Origin: Thermoanaerobaculia bacterium
Lineage (GTDB): Bacteria > Acidobacteriota > Thermoanaerobaculia > Multivoradales > JAHEKO01
DNA: 59,328 bases
Direction: 5' to 3'
Assembly: GCA_947259195.1 (NCBI GenBank)
Contig: CAMYLC010000092.1
Location: forward strand, 1-59,328
This document shows, one piece after another, positions 9,216 to 17,950 of this stretch (position 1 is its first letter; every line of letters begins with the position of its first letter). The notes beneath the pieces were generated by a model, which was given only the letters and a program-made list of their open reading frames with translations, was not told where the DNA came from and ran no database searches. The translations under genes and the position numbers were made by a program.

Positions 9216-10094
9216 ATGTCAACACCGAAGTCACTAGTTCCACTACGATTCTCACTCGTCGGACCGGGCCGCGTAGGTCGCAGCATGGCCCACTGGATGA
9301 CAGCCCGGGGTGCCGAGATCGTGACCATCGCAGGCCGAGATTCCGCCCGCACAGCTACCCTGGCCCGCGAGCTCGGGGCCGCTGCAGTGGCGGTCGATCG
9401 GCTGGAAACGTCAGGTGAGTCGCTGCTTTTGCTGACCATATCCGATCCGGCGCTGCCCTCTGTAGCGACCCAATTGGCGATGCGGCCACAGGCAGAGGTG
9501 GTCCTGCATACAGCTGGCGCGCTAGATGCTTCAGTGCTCGAACCGCTACGCGAGGCCGGTTGCAGCACTGGGTCGTTGCACCCTCTCATGGCCTTTCCGC
9601 GGGTCCTGACAGATCCGCGCCAGGCCAAAGGCAAGGTCTTCGCCCTGGACGGCACGCCGGAAGCGCGGGCCATGGCCGAGAGGCTGGCTCTTTCATGGGA
9701 CGGGAGCCCTGTGCATGTATCCGCAGAGGCCAGGCCCATCTATCATCTGGCAGCCTCGCTCGCGGCCGGCGGCGTTGTCACTTTACTGGCAACTGCATTC
9801 GAGATGGCGAGCCGACAGGGACTGCCGCATGAGGTCGAGAAAGGCTACCTCGCCCTCGCCCGCGGCGCCATAGAGCAGGCCTCCCAGGCGAGCGACATAT
9901 CTGGCGCCATTACCGGGCCGGTGGCGAGGGGAGAGATCGACACGTTTCTGCGACAAGTCGCGATCCTCGAAGATCTCGATCGGGAATTGGCTCAGGCGGT
10001 TCGCGGCTTGGCCAATCTGACCATTCGATTCACGTCACAAGAAAGCGAGGGAAAGGCCCTGTCGGAGGCCAGAGCGGAGACACCCAGACCTTAG
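9216..10094 (+). CDS. Rossmann-fold DUF2520 domain protein
   Basis: The product (292 residues) begins with an NAD(P)-binding Rossmann motif, FSLVGPGRVGRSMAHWM, followed by IAGRDSARTATLA. The central part has the conserved GSLHPLMAFP segment of the Rossmann-like/DUF2520 family and a C-terminal helical domain of 6-phosphogluconate-dehydrogenase type (YHLAASLAAGGVVTLL). The family is related to ketopantoate reductase and pyrroline-5-carboxylate reductase, but no reaction is established, and I do not assign one. I prefer the ATG at 9216 over an upstream in-frame start at 9093, because the Rossmann strand starts soon after it and a promoter sits just before it. Confidence 0.8.
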   Translation: MSTPKSLVPLRFSLVGPGRVGRSMAHWMTARGAEIVTIAGRDSARTATLARELGAAAVAVDRLETSGESLLLLTISDPALPSVATQLAMRPQAEVVLHTAGALDASVLEPLREAGCSTGSLHPLMAFPRVLTDPRQAKGKVFALDGTPEARAMAERLALSWDGSPVHVSAEARPIYHLAASLAAGGVVTLLATAFEMASRQGLPHEVEKGYLALARGAIEQASQASDISGAITGPVARGEIDTFLRQVAILEDLDRELAQAVRGLANLTIRFTSQESEGKALSEARAETPRP

Positions 10095-10166
10095 AGGAAC
10101 CGGTCACTTTCGCGCCTGAGACCTGATGGTAAGATCGAGCCCGGTGGCAGATAGAGCCCTATAGCT

Positions 10167-11246
10167 ATGGCTACATTCAATTTCAGCACCATGCAGATGA
10201 CGGTCAAAGTCGTCTACTACGGCCCTGGTCTGTGCGGCAAGACCACCAATCTGCAGTTCATCTACGGCCATACGACGCCGAATTCCCGGGGCGAGATGGT
10301 CTCCCTGGAGACCAAGGCAGACCGGACACTGTTCTTCGATCTGCTGCCCATCGAAGTGGGGACCATTGCCGGCTTCAAGACCAAAATCCAGCTCTACACC
10401 GTTCCTGGGCAGGTCTTCTACAACACCACCCGCAAGCTCGTCTTGAAAGGCGTCGACGGGATTGTCTTCGTCGCCGATACGCAGCGCCCGATGCTGCAGT
10501 CCAACGTCGAGTCACTCGCCAACCTGAAGACCAACCTGGCGGAGCTCGGCATCGTGATCGACACGGTCCCGATGGTCTTCCAATACAACAAGAGAGATCT
10601 CCAGGATATCTGCACGGTAGAGGAGCTCGACGGGACTCTGAACAGCCGAGAGATTCCCAGGATCGAGGCCGCAGCCCTCACCGGGATGGGCGTTTTCGAA
10701 ACGCTGAGAGCAATCTCGAAGCTCACTCTCGGCGCCCTCAAGAAGCAGCTCGAGGAGGGCTCCCCGGCGTCGGCGAGGGTCCCGCTGCCGCGACAGCCCA
10801 AGGTTCCCGAAGCGGCGGTGGCAAGAGAAGTCGCCGCCACGGCGCAGTCCCTGAGCCAGCCCGCCGCCAGCCTGCGACCTACTGTCGGCCAGGCGGTAGC
10901 CAGTGGAGCTCCTGCCGCAATCCCGGCGGATCCTCGACCCGAACCTGCGAGAGCTACCGCCACGAGGCCTTCACCCGTAGCAGCCCCGCCCCCTGCTCCG
11001 CCCCGGCCGCGCCCAGCAGCTCCGCCCGGCAAAGGTGAAACCAGCAGGACGAGCCGCAACCTACTGCTTCGACTGGATCAGCAGGATCTCCAAAAGACTC
11101 AGAGAGTGACCCTGAGTCTGAGGCTCGAAGACGCAGAGCGAAGGCTGGTTCAGGAGGTGCGAAATGTCCAGTTGGACCTGGATAGAACCGAAAAGGCCGA
11201 CGAGCTGCAATTGCAGCTCAATATTCGCCTGCATCCCAAGTCGTGA
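10167..11246 (+). CDS. MglA-like small GTPase with proline-rich tail and C-terminal domain
   Basis: Residues 1-195 form a Ras-like GTPase of the MglA/GtrA-type family: P-loop GPGLCGKTT (about 19-27), a TVPGQVFYNTTR switch II region and YNKRDL in place of NKxD. MglA proteins set cell polarity in gliding and pilus-driven motility. A Pro/Ala-rich linker follows (about 215-300), then a short basic-to-acidic C-terminal domain of about 60 residues ending RTEKADELQLQLNIRLHPKS. Classical MglA stops after the GTPase domain, so this is an extended form. No MglB-like activator is adjacent. A link with pilT in the same window is only suggestive. Confidence 0.75.
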   Translation: MATFNFSTMQMTVKVVYYGPGLCGKTTNLQFIYGHTTPNSRGEMVSLETKADRTLFFDLLPIEVGTIAGFKTKIQLYTVPGQVFYNTTRKLVLKGVDGIVFVADTQRPMLQSNVESLANLKTNLAELGIVIDTVPMVFQYNKRDLQDICTVEELDGTLNSREIPRIEAAALTGMGVFETLRAISKLTLGALKKQLEEGSPASARVPLPRQPKVPEAAVAREVAATAQSLSQPAASLRPTVGQAVASGAPAAIPADPRPEPARATATRPSPVAAPPPAPPRPRPAAPPGKGETSRTSRNLLLRLDQQDLQKTQRVTLSLRLEDAERRLVQEVRNVQLDLDRTEKADELQLQLNIRLHPKS

Positions 11247-11300
11247 CTCAATCGGGTCGTTAGCTTCGAGAACCAGGCCCTCCCCTGGAACCGACACGGC

Positions 11301-11759
11301 ATGAGATGCCCGTTCTGTACCGAAAACAAAGATCGGGTGGTGGACTCCCGGGAGAATCGCAATGGCATGACCATCCGCAGGCGCCGGGAGTGCCTGGAAT
11401 GCGGAAGGCGCTTCACCTCGTACGAGCGAATCGAAGAGATTCCCTACATGGTGATCAAACGCGACGGCAGCAGGGTCGAGTTCGATCGAGCCAAACTACT
11501 GACTGGCCTCCACAAGGCATGTGAGAAGCGACCCGTGCCAGCGAAGCGGTTGGAGGAGATCGTCGACCGGGTCGAGCAGCAACTGCAGGACAGGGAGGAC
11601 CACGAGATCACCACGCAGGCGATCGGCCAATTCGTCATGGGCGAGCTGAGGGAGTTGGATCAGGTCTCCTACGTCCGGTTCGCCTCTGTCTACCGCAAAT
11701 TCGAAGATATCGACGCCTTCATGACGGAGCTCAAGAATCTTCTTGATCAGCGTCGTTGA
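11301..11759 (+). CDS. nrdR: Transcriptional repressor NrdR
   Basis: NrdR senses ATP/dATP and represses ribonucleotide reductase genes through paired NrdR boxes. The 152-residue product is of standard length. It has a zinc ribbon with C3, C6, C31 and C34 (MRCPFC and CLECGRRF) and the ATP-cone domain (VIKRDGSRVEFDRAKL onward). It sits 54 nt after the GTPase gene and directly ahead of lon. A candidate NrdR box occurs in this window upstream of the class II reductase (45831-45846), an obvious target. Confidence 0.97.
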   Translation: MRCPFCTENKDRVVDSRENRNGMTIRRRRECLECGRRFTSYERIEEIPYMVIKRDGSRVEFDRAKLLTGLHKACEKRPVPAKRLEEIVDRVEQQLQDREDHEITTQAIGQFVMGELRELDQVSYVRFASVYRKFEDIDAFMTELKNLLDQRR

Positions 11760-11778
11760 CCCCAGAGGCTCGGGAACC

Positions 11779-14166
11779 ATGACCACGACACCAAGCATGA
11801 ACGACGAAAGCCTCGACGGCAGCATGAAGCTGCCCGACGTCTTGCCGGTCCTACCGCTCAAGGACACGGTGATTTTTCCCTACATCATCTTGCCGCTTTC
11901 CGTCGGTCGCGACAAGAGCGTCCTGGCCGTCGACCAGGCTTTGGCGGAGAACCGCATCATCATGCTGGTCACCCAGAAGGACGCCACGGTCGAAGATCCA
12001 GGTGAGGGCGACCTCCACGACTTCGGGACGGCGGCCCTGATCATGCGCATGCTGAAGCTGCCGGACGGCCGCATACGCATCCTGGTGCAGGGGCTCAGCC
12101 GAGCTCGGATCGCGCATATCGGCCAGACCGAGCCCTATTTGAAGGCCAAGATCGAGCAGTTGGACGAGCCGATATTCGGCGAGCAGGATCTGGAGCTGGA
12201 GGCCCTTGTCCGCACGGTCAAGGAGGGTCTGGACACCGTTGTGAACCTCGGCAAGACCATCTCACCCGAGGTGATGATCATCGCCGCCAACCTCGATGAC
12301 CCAGGACGCCTGGCGGACCTGGCGGCGGGCAACCTCGAGCTCAAAGCCGAGGATGCTCAGGAGATTCTCAAGACCGTCTCGCCATTGGAGCGACTGCGCA
12401 AGGTCAGTGACCTGCTCTTGAGAGAGATCCAGCTTCTCAAGATGCAGCAGGAGATCTCCCTCCAGGCTCGGGGAGAAATGGACAAGGGACAGCGAGAGTA
12501 CTTCTTGCGACAGCAGCTCAAGGCGATCCAGCAGGAGCTCGGGGAAGGGGACGAGTTGGATGAGGAGATCAGCAACTTCCGTCGCACGGGTAAGGAAAAG
12601 CAGATGCCCGAGGAAGCGCTGGAGGAGCTGGAGCGTCAGATCCAACGGCTGGAGCGCGGCCATCCGGACAGCGCCGAGACCGCCATCACCCGGACCTACC
12701 TCGAGTGGCTGACAGGGCTGCCATGGGAGACGCAGAGCGAGGATCTCCTCGACCTGGTGCGGGCCCGCAAGGTCCTCGACGAGGACCACTACGATCTGGA
12801 GAAAGTCAAGGAGAGGATCCTCGAGTACCTCGCCGTTCGCAAGCTCAAGGACGACACCAAAGGACCGATCCTCTGCTTCGTGGGCCCGCCCGGAGTCGGC
12901 AAGACTTCGCTGGGACGCTCCATTGCCAGGGCGTTGGGGCGTGAGTTCGTTCGCATCTCTCTGGGCGGCGTGCGTGACGAGGCCGAGATTCGCGGCCATC
13001 GGCGCACCTATGTCGGAGCCATGCCCGGCCGGATCATCCAGGGAATCAATCAGGCCCGAACCAGCAATCCGGTCTTCATGCTGGACGAGATCGACAAGGT
13101 GGGGGCCGACTTTCGGGGTGACCCCTCTTCCGCCCTGCTGGAGGTTCTGGATCCAGAGCAGAACTTCAGCTTTCGCGATCACTATCTGAGCGTCGCCTAC
13201 GACCTGTCCCGGGTGATGTTCATCACCACCGCCAACATGCTGGAGCCGATTCAACCCGCTTTTCTCGATCGAATGGAGGTCATTCGCCTGAGTGGATACA
13301 CCGGCCAGGAGAAGTTGCAGATCGCGCAACGCCACTTGATACCCAAGCAGGTAGCACAGCATGGACTCAAAGCCAGCCAGATCTCCTTCTCGACGGCGGC
13401 GATTCGCAAGATCGTCAAGGATTACACCCAGGAGGCCGGGTTGCGGAATCTCGAGCGCGAGCTGGCAGCCATCTGCCGCAAAGTGGCGGTTGAGGTGGCC
13501 CAGGGAAGGAAGGGTAAGACCTCCGTTTCCCTCCCCCAGGTCGAAGAGCTCCTGGGCCCTGCCAAGCACTTCAGCGAAGAGCTTCTGACGATCGACCGGA
13601 TCGGTGTGGCCACCGGTCTGGCATGGACCGCGGCAGGCGGCGATCTGCTGTTCATCGAAGCCGTCGCCCTTCTGGGCCGGGGTCGGCTGCGTCTTACCGG
13701 ACAGCTCGGCGAGGTGATGAAGGAATCCGCCCAGGCAGCCCTGAGCTTTGCTCGCTCCTACTGTGCCGAATCCGACCTTCCCAGCGATTTCTTCACCACC
13801 CACGATATTCACATTCATGTGCCGGCTGGCTCGATCCCCAAAGACGGTCCTTCGGCCGGCATCACCATCGCAGCGGCAATCGTCTCCGTTCTGCTGGGCA
13901 GACCGATCAACCGGCGCGTGGCCATGACCGGCGAGATCACCCTGCGCGGTGACATCCTGCCTATCGGCGGACTGAAAGAGAAGGTCCTGGCCGCCAAGGC
14001 GGCAGGTGTCAAGAGGATCGTACTGCCTCGACTCAACGAGAGAGACCTCCATGAAGTCCAGTCGGAGCTTCGCAAGGGTCTGACCTTTCACTTCGCCGAG
14101 GAAATGCGCGAGGTGTTGGACATCGCCCTCATGAAGAAGGCGAGAACCCGACGCAAGGCGAGCTGA
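11779..14166 (+). CDS. lon: ATP-dependent Lon protease
   Basis: Lon is a homohexameric AAA+ serine protease that degrades misfolded and regulatory proteins. The 795-residue product has the N-terminal substrate domain (LPVLPLKDTVIFP), a central coiled coil, Walker A GPPGVGKTS near residue 368, Walker B FMLDEIDK, and the protease domain. The catalytic Ser is in PKDGPSAGI (about 692) and the catalytic Lys in GGLKEKVLAA (about 735), with the usual 43-residue spacing. I start at the ATG at 11779, which follows the nrdR stop. An alternative in-frame start at 11743 would overlap nrdR. Confidence 0.97.
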   Translation: MTTTPSMNDESLDGSMKLPDVLPVLPLKDTVIFPYIILPLSVGRDKSVLAVDQALAENRIIMLVTQKDATVEDPGEGDLHDFGTAALIMRMLKLPDGRIRILVQGLSRARIAHIGQTEPYLKAKIEQLDEPIFGEQDLELEALVRTVKEGLDTVVNLGKTISPEVMIIAANLDDPGRLADLAAGNLELKAEDAQEILKTVSPLERLRKVSDLLLREIQLLKMQQEISLQARGEMDKGQREYFLRQQLKAIQQELGEGDELDEEISNFRRTGKEKQMPEEALEELERQIQRLERGHPDSAETAITRTYLEWLTGLPWETQSEDLLDLVRARKVLDEDHYDLEKVKERILEYLAVRKLKDDTKGPILCFVGPPGVGKTSLGRSIARALGREFVRISLGGVRDEAEIRGHRRTYVGAMPGRIIQGINQARTSNPVFMLDEIDKVGADFRGDPSSALLEVLDPEQNFSFRDHYLSVAYDLSRVMFITTANMLEPIQPAFLDRMEVIRLSGYTGQEKLQIAQRHLIPKQVAQHGLKASQISFSTAAIRKIVKDYTQEAGLRNLERELAAICRKVAVEVAQGRKGKTSVSLPQVEELLGPAKHFSEELLTIDRIGVATGLAWTAAGGDLLFIEAVALLGRGRLRLTGQLGEVMKESAQAALSFARSYCAESDLPSDFFTTHDIHIHVPAGSIPKDGPSAGITIAAAIVSVLLGRPINRRVAMTGEITLRGDILPIGGLKEKVLAAKAAGVKRIVLPRLNERDLHEVQSELRKGLTFHFAEEMREVLDIALMKKARTRRKAS

Positions 14167-14193
14167 AGCTCGCCCCCTTCCCGCCGGTCGGCA

Positions 14194-15189
14194 ATGAGCT
14201 CGAGTCAAGAAGACCGCCTCCTGCAGTGGCTCCGGGAGCAGTTGCATGGAGACGGCAGCGACCGTCTCGGCGACGATGCCGCACTGTTGCCGAGGGCCGA
14301 GACCGCGATCACGGTCGACCATCAGATCGCGGGCGTTCACTTTCCGACCGGTCTCGACCCGAGAGTCGTGGCGCAGCGCCTTCTGGCCGTCAACCTCTCC
14401 GATCTGGCCGCCATGGGCGCCGAGCCGCGCTACGCCTTCCTTGCCCTGAGCTCGCCTCCCGATCAGGACATGAAGAGCTTCCTCCAGGCTCTCTTGAAGG
14501 CGACGAGAGATGCCGGTGTGGAGCTTGCCGGTGGCGACCTGGCACGTGGCCCTGTCCTTTCGGCAACTCTGACGCTCGTGGGTGGGAAAGTCCCTGGAGG
14601 CAGGTGGGTTCGGCGCAGTACGGGCGAGCCCGAAGATCGACTGTGGCTCGGTGGCCCGGTTGGCCAGTCTGCACTCGGCCGCCACCTGCTCGAAGGCGGT
14701 GCCGACTTCCAGAACTCTCGCATCCAGCTCCCTCCCGAGCTGGCCTCCGACCGCGGCCTGGCTACCGCAGCCAGGCAGGCAATCCGCCGCCATCTGTTTC
14801 CGGATCCACAGATCGACCTGGGCCGTTGGCTGGCCCGCCGCCGGAGGGCCGCAGCCATCGACATCTCCGACGGGCTGTCATTGGATCTTCACCGTCTGTG
14901 CCGGGAAAGCGGCGTCGGCGCGCGTCTCCACTCCGCGAGCCTCCCTGCAACGACTCGCTTCCTGGACCTGTGTGCCTGGCTGCAGCTGAAACCACTGGAC
15001 CTCGAGCTCTCAGGAGGTGAAGACTACTGCCTCCTGTTCTCGTTGCCGGCCACGATCCGCCCTCCACACAGCTATGGCTGCACCCATGTCGGAGAGCTAA
15101 CCCGAGACCGTTCAATCCTACTGATCGAGGGTGGCGGTGTTCGTCTTCTCGAGCCTCAGGGCTGGGACCATCTGAGAACAACCGAATAG
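14194..15189 (+). CDS. thiL: Thiamine-monophosphate kinase
   Basis: ThiL phosphorylates thiamine monophosphate to thiamine diphosphate, the last step of cofactor synthesis. The 331-residue product shows the PurM-like fold motifs GDDAALL, the NLSDLAAMGAEPRYAFL signature, the GGDLARG loop and DISDGLSLDL in the second half. ThiL and SelD are distantly related; SelD would carry an N-terminal Cys/Sec-Lys active site, which is absent here. It is 27 nt downstream of lon. No other thiamine gene is nearby. Confidence 0.93.
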   Translation: MSSSQEDRLLQWLREQLHGDGSDRLGDDAALLPRAETAITVDHQIAGVHFPTGLDPRVVAQRLLAVNLSDLAAMGAEPRYAFLALSSPPDQDMKSFLQALLKATRDAGVELAGGDLARGPVLSATLTLVGGKVPGGRWVRRSTGEPEDRLWLGGPVGQSALGRHLLEGGADFQNSRIQLPPELASDRGLATAARQAIRRHLFPDPQIDLGRWLARRRRAAAIDISDGLSLDLHRLCRESGVGARLHSASLPATTRFLDLCAWLQLKPLDLELSGGEDYCLLFSLPATIRPPHSYGCTHVGELTRDRSILLIEGGGVRLLEPQGWDHLRTTE

Positions 15190-15200
15190 AATCGGCTGTC

Positions 15201-15680
15201 ATGTCGAGGACCGAGACCTACCGTGAGGCCGAGTCCCGTATCGCCGAGTTGGTCCGCGATCTCGAAGATCCTGTCGCCGCAATGGCGAGCACGGCAGCTG
15301 TTCTTCACGAGCTTCTGCCGGCGGCCAGCTGGACCGGCTTCTACCGCGTCGTGGCTCCCGAGCTGCTGCGTGTAGGCCCCTACCAGGGGCCGGTCGGGTG
15401 CCTCGAGATCGCCTTCGATCGGGGCGTCTGTGGTACCGCGGCTCGGCTCGAGCGCTCACAGGTTGTAGAGGACGTTCACAACTTCGAAGGCCACATCGCT
15501 TGCGACGCTCTGGCTCGCTCCGAGGTAGTGGTACCGGTCTTCGATACGCAGCACAATCTGGTGGCGGTACTCGACATCGACTCCCACTACCGCGCAGCCT
15601 TCGACGACACCGATCGGGTGGCCCTCGAGAGAATAATCGACCTGCTACGCCCCTGCTTCGCCAGCCAAGAACGAATCTAG
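15201..15680 (+). CDS. msrC: Free methionine-R-sulfoxide reductase (GAF domain)
   Basis: This GAF-fold enzyme reduces the R form of free methionine sulfoxide with thioredoxin. The 159-residue product carries the three family cysteines: C67 (GPVGCLEI), C77 (GVCGTA) and C101 (GHIACDA), with spacings 10 and 24 that match the E. coli YebR pattern. The sequence WTGFYRV and the ending VLDIDSHY are also typical. It starts 12 nt after thiL and is the last plus-strand gene of this block. It complements MsrA and MsrB at the other end of the window. Confidence 0.9.
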   Translation: MSRTETYREAESRIAELVRDLEDPVAAMASTAAVLHELLPAASWTGFYRVVAPELLRVGPYQGPVGCLEIAFDRGVCGTAARLERSQVVEDVHNFEGHIACDALARSEVVVPVFDTQHNLVAVLDIDSHYRAAFDDTDRVALERIIDLLRPCFASQERI

Positions 15681-15688
15681 GCCGTCCT

Positions 15689-16582
15689 TCAAACGATGGA
15701 CAGGCTACGAACCAGATAGGAAAGGGCCTGTCGGCTCAGCCCGAGATTCCTCGCTGCTTCGGCGCGATTCCCGCCGCTGGCCTTCAGGGCCTCCCGCACC
15801 AGCTCGCGGCGGAACTCCCTCACCTGCTCGTGGTATCCGTTCGCTGTCCTGAAGTCGCAATCCGGCAGTTCCAGGTGCTCGGGACGGATGACGTAGTCTT
15901 CGGACAGGGCCTTGGCGACCTCCAGAGTGTTGCGCAGCTCCCTCACGTTGCCGGGCCACGGGTAGGAGCGCAATCGCCGTCTGGCGTCGGCGCTCAGCTG
16001 ATAGCCCTCGCGCACCAGAAAATGCTCCCCCAGGAGCAGCACATCCATGCCGCGTTCCCTGAGAGGAGGTAGGACGACGCTACCGACCTTGAGTCGATAG
16101 AAGAGATCACGGCGAAACTCCCCTTCGGTCACCATCGACGACAGACTTTGATGAGTGGCCGCGACGATTCGGACATCCACCTTTCGGGGCAGGCTCTCAC
16201 CCAATCTGCGAACCTCCCGTTCCTGGAGGACTCGCAGCAGCTTTCCCTGGGCCGGCAGCGGCAGATCTCCGATCTCGTCCAGGAACACCGTCCCACCGCG
16301 GCTGGCTTCGAAGATTCCTGCGCGATCACGATCGGCCCCAGTAAACGATCCCTTGACGTGCCCGAAGAGATCCGACAGCAACAGCGACTCCGGCAGCGCC
16401 GCACAGTTGACCGCCAGAAACGGCAAGGTCGCTCGCCGGCTGAGCCGGTGGATCCTTCGGGCCGCCAGCTCCTTGCCCGTTCCGGTTTCGCCGAGAATGA
16501 GGATCGCCAAATCCGAAGGTGCGAGCAGCGCCAGGCGCTCGAGGGCCGACCGCAGCTGCGGGCTCTCACCCAACATCTGCAC
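15689..16582 (-). CDS. Stand-alone sigma54-interacting transcriptional activator
   Basis: The product (297 residues) consists only of an AAA+ sigma54-activation domain and a Fis-type DNA-binding helix-turn-helix. Visible motifs are Walker A GETGTGKE (31-38), the sigma54 loop as GSFTGA (78-83, with Ser for the more common Ala), Walker B TVFLDEIGDL, the arginine finger region FRRDLFYRL, and the HTH NRAEAARNLGLSRQALSYL near the C-terminus. There is no receiver, GAF or PAS domain in front, as in PspF-type activators. It begins with GTG 33 nt after aroA. The target promoter is unknown. Confidence 0.9.
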   Translation of the reverse strand: MQMLGESPQLRSALERLALLAPSDLAILILGETGTGKELAARRIHRLSRRATLPFLAVNCAALPESLLLSDLFGHVKGSFTGADRDRAGIFEASRGGTVFLDEIGDLPLPAQGKLLRVLQEREVRRLGESLPRKVDVRIVAATHQSLSSMVTEGEFRRDLFYRLKVGSVVLPPLRERGMDVLLLGEHFLVREGYQLSADARRRLRSYPWPGNVRELRNTLEVAKALSEDYVIRPEHLELPDCDFRTANGYHEQVREFRRELVREALKASGGNRAEAARNLGLSRQALSYLVRSLSIV

Positions 16583-16615
16583 GGAGCGGGATAACCCGCG
16601 ACGCCGACAGGCGGT

Positions 16616-17920
16616 TCATTTCTCGATCAGCCCTTCGAGATCGCGCCAGAAGGCGGGATAGGACTTGGCAACAACTTGTGGGTGCCGTACGACGAGCCCG
16701 GGACGGCGGAGACCACAGATCGCCAGACTCATGGCGATGCGATGATCACCATAGGTATCGACTTGGGTCTGTGACGAAGGAACAGGCCCCTCGGCCCAAC
16801 TCCCGCGGACCTGCAGACCGGCCGGCAGCTCATCGAGGTCAGCACCCAGTCGACGGAGCTCGGTCGACATGGCCGCCAAGCGGTCGCTCTCCTTGAGTCT
16901 CAGATGCGGCACGTTGTCGATCGTCGTGGTACCCACGGCAAAGGGCGCCAAGGCGGCAAGCGTGGGCACCTGATCCGGCATGTCTGAGAAATCCACCGCC
17001 ACCGAGCTCAACACCGAGGCACCGGTGACCTGCAGGGTATCGGAGAGCCACTCGACTCGAGCTCCCATTCGGGCCAGCACCTCCAGGAACCTTCGATCGC
17101 CCTGCTTCGACAGGGGCGAGAGCCCTTCTAGGCGAACCCTTCCTCCGGTCAGGGCCGCCGCAGCAGCGGGATAGGCAGCTGCGGAGAAGTCCCCCTCCAT
17201 CGTCCAAGATCCGCCTCGGAGCGGGACCGGTGAAACCCGCCAGGTAGTCTCGCCGAGAGCTTCGACACTGGCTTGGAAGCGACCGAGGGTGTCCAACGTG
17301 AGCTCGACGTAGGGAGCCGAAGCCAGGGATCGAGCTCGCAGCTCGACCGGTCGTTTGGCGGCCGTTGCGGCCATCAGGATCGCCGAAGCGAACTGGCTCG
17401 ACAGCCGGGCGTCGAGCTCGGTACTTCCACCCTCCAGACTCCCACCCGAAATCCGCAACGGAGCGAACCCACTGCGCTCCAAGTACTCGATCCGCGCTCC
17501 CAGGCTGCGAAGAGCATCCACCAACGGGCCGAGGGGCCTTTGTCTCAGGCGTGGCATGCCATCGAGGTGCCAGACACCTGGGGTGGCGCTGAGAGTCGCC
17601 GTCAGGAATCGCAGCATGGTCCCGTTGTTGCCGCAGAACAGCTCGCCGCCACCTGGAATAGGACCCGGACGGATCTGCATGGCATCGTCGTCGAGTGAGA
17701 CCTCGTAACCGGCCTGACTCAGGGCGGTCGAAAACAGCTCGGTATCTGCAGATCGCAGCGGTCCCGCGAGCACTACCGACTGGCGCGCCAGGAAGGCAAG
17801 GTTGAGGAATCGCTGGGTCAGGCTCTTCGAGGGTGGCACCCTCAAGGTACCCTCGATCACGACTCCGCTCGGGATCTCACAGGTGCCCTTGCAGGAGGAA
17901 AGTGACAGCGTCATGGACAA
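16616..17920 (-). CDS. aroA: 3-phosphoshikimate 1-carboxyvinyltransferase (EPSP synthase)
   Basis: AroA joins shikimate-3-phosphate and phosphoenolpyruvate to form EPSP in the shikimate pathway. The 434-residue product has the N-terminal VPPSKSLTQRFL motif with the PEP-binding Lys, the FCGNNGTMLRFL variant of the usual LGNAGTxxRPL signature, DFSDMPDQVPTLAAL, and RLKESDRLAAM near the C-terminus with the catalytic Lys/Glu. The Asn-Asn-Gly in place of Asn-Ala-Gly is notable. No other shikimate gene is adjacent. Confidence 0.93.
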   Translation of the reverse strand: MSMTLSLSSCKGTCEIPSGVVIEGTLRVPPSKSLTQRFLNLAFLARQSVVLAGPLRSADTELFSTALSQAGYEVSLDDDAMQIRPGPIPGGGELFCGNNGTMLRFLTATLSATPGVWHLDGMPRLRQRPLGPLVDALRSLGARIEYLERSGFAPLRISGGSLEGGSTELDARLSSQFASAILMAATAAKRPVELRARSLASAPYVELTLDTLGRFQASVEALGETTWRVSPVPLRGGSWTMEGDFSAAAYPAAAAALTGGRVRLEGLSPLSKQGDRRFLEVLARMGARVEWLSDTLQVTGASVLSSVAVDFSDMPDQVPTLAALAPFAVGTTTIDNVPHLRLKESDRLAAMSTELRRLGADLDELPAGLQVRGSWAEGPVPSSQTQVDTYGDHRIAMSLAICGLRRPGLVVRHPQVVAKSYPAFWRDLEGLIEK

Positions 17921-17950
17921 CTCCTCCTTTCTCCAGGGCTCGAGGTCGAG

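Noticed and set aside
12262..14793. Very long minus-strand ORF (843 codons) opposite lon and thiL
   Set aside because: It is the antisense shadow of two well-supported genes in GC-rich DNA; its translation matches no family and has no start context.
14194..15189. SelD (selenophosphate synthetase) as partner of the selenoprotein
   Set aside because: The sequence has ThiL signatures and lacks the N-terminal Cys/Sec-Lys site of SelD.
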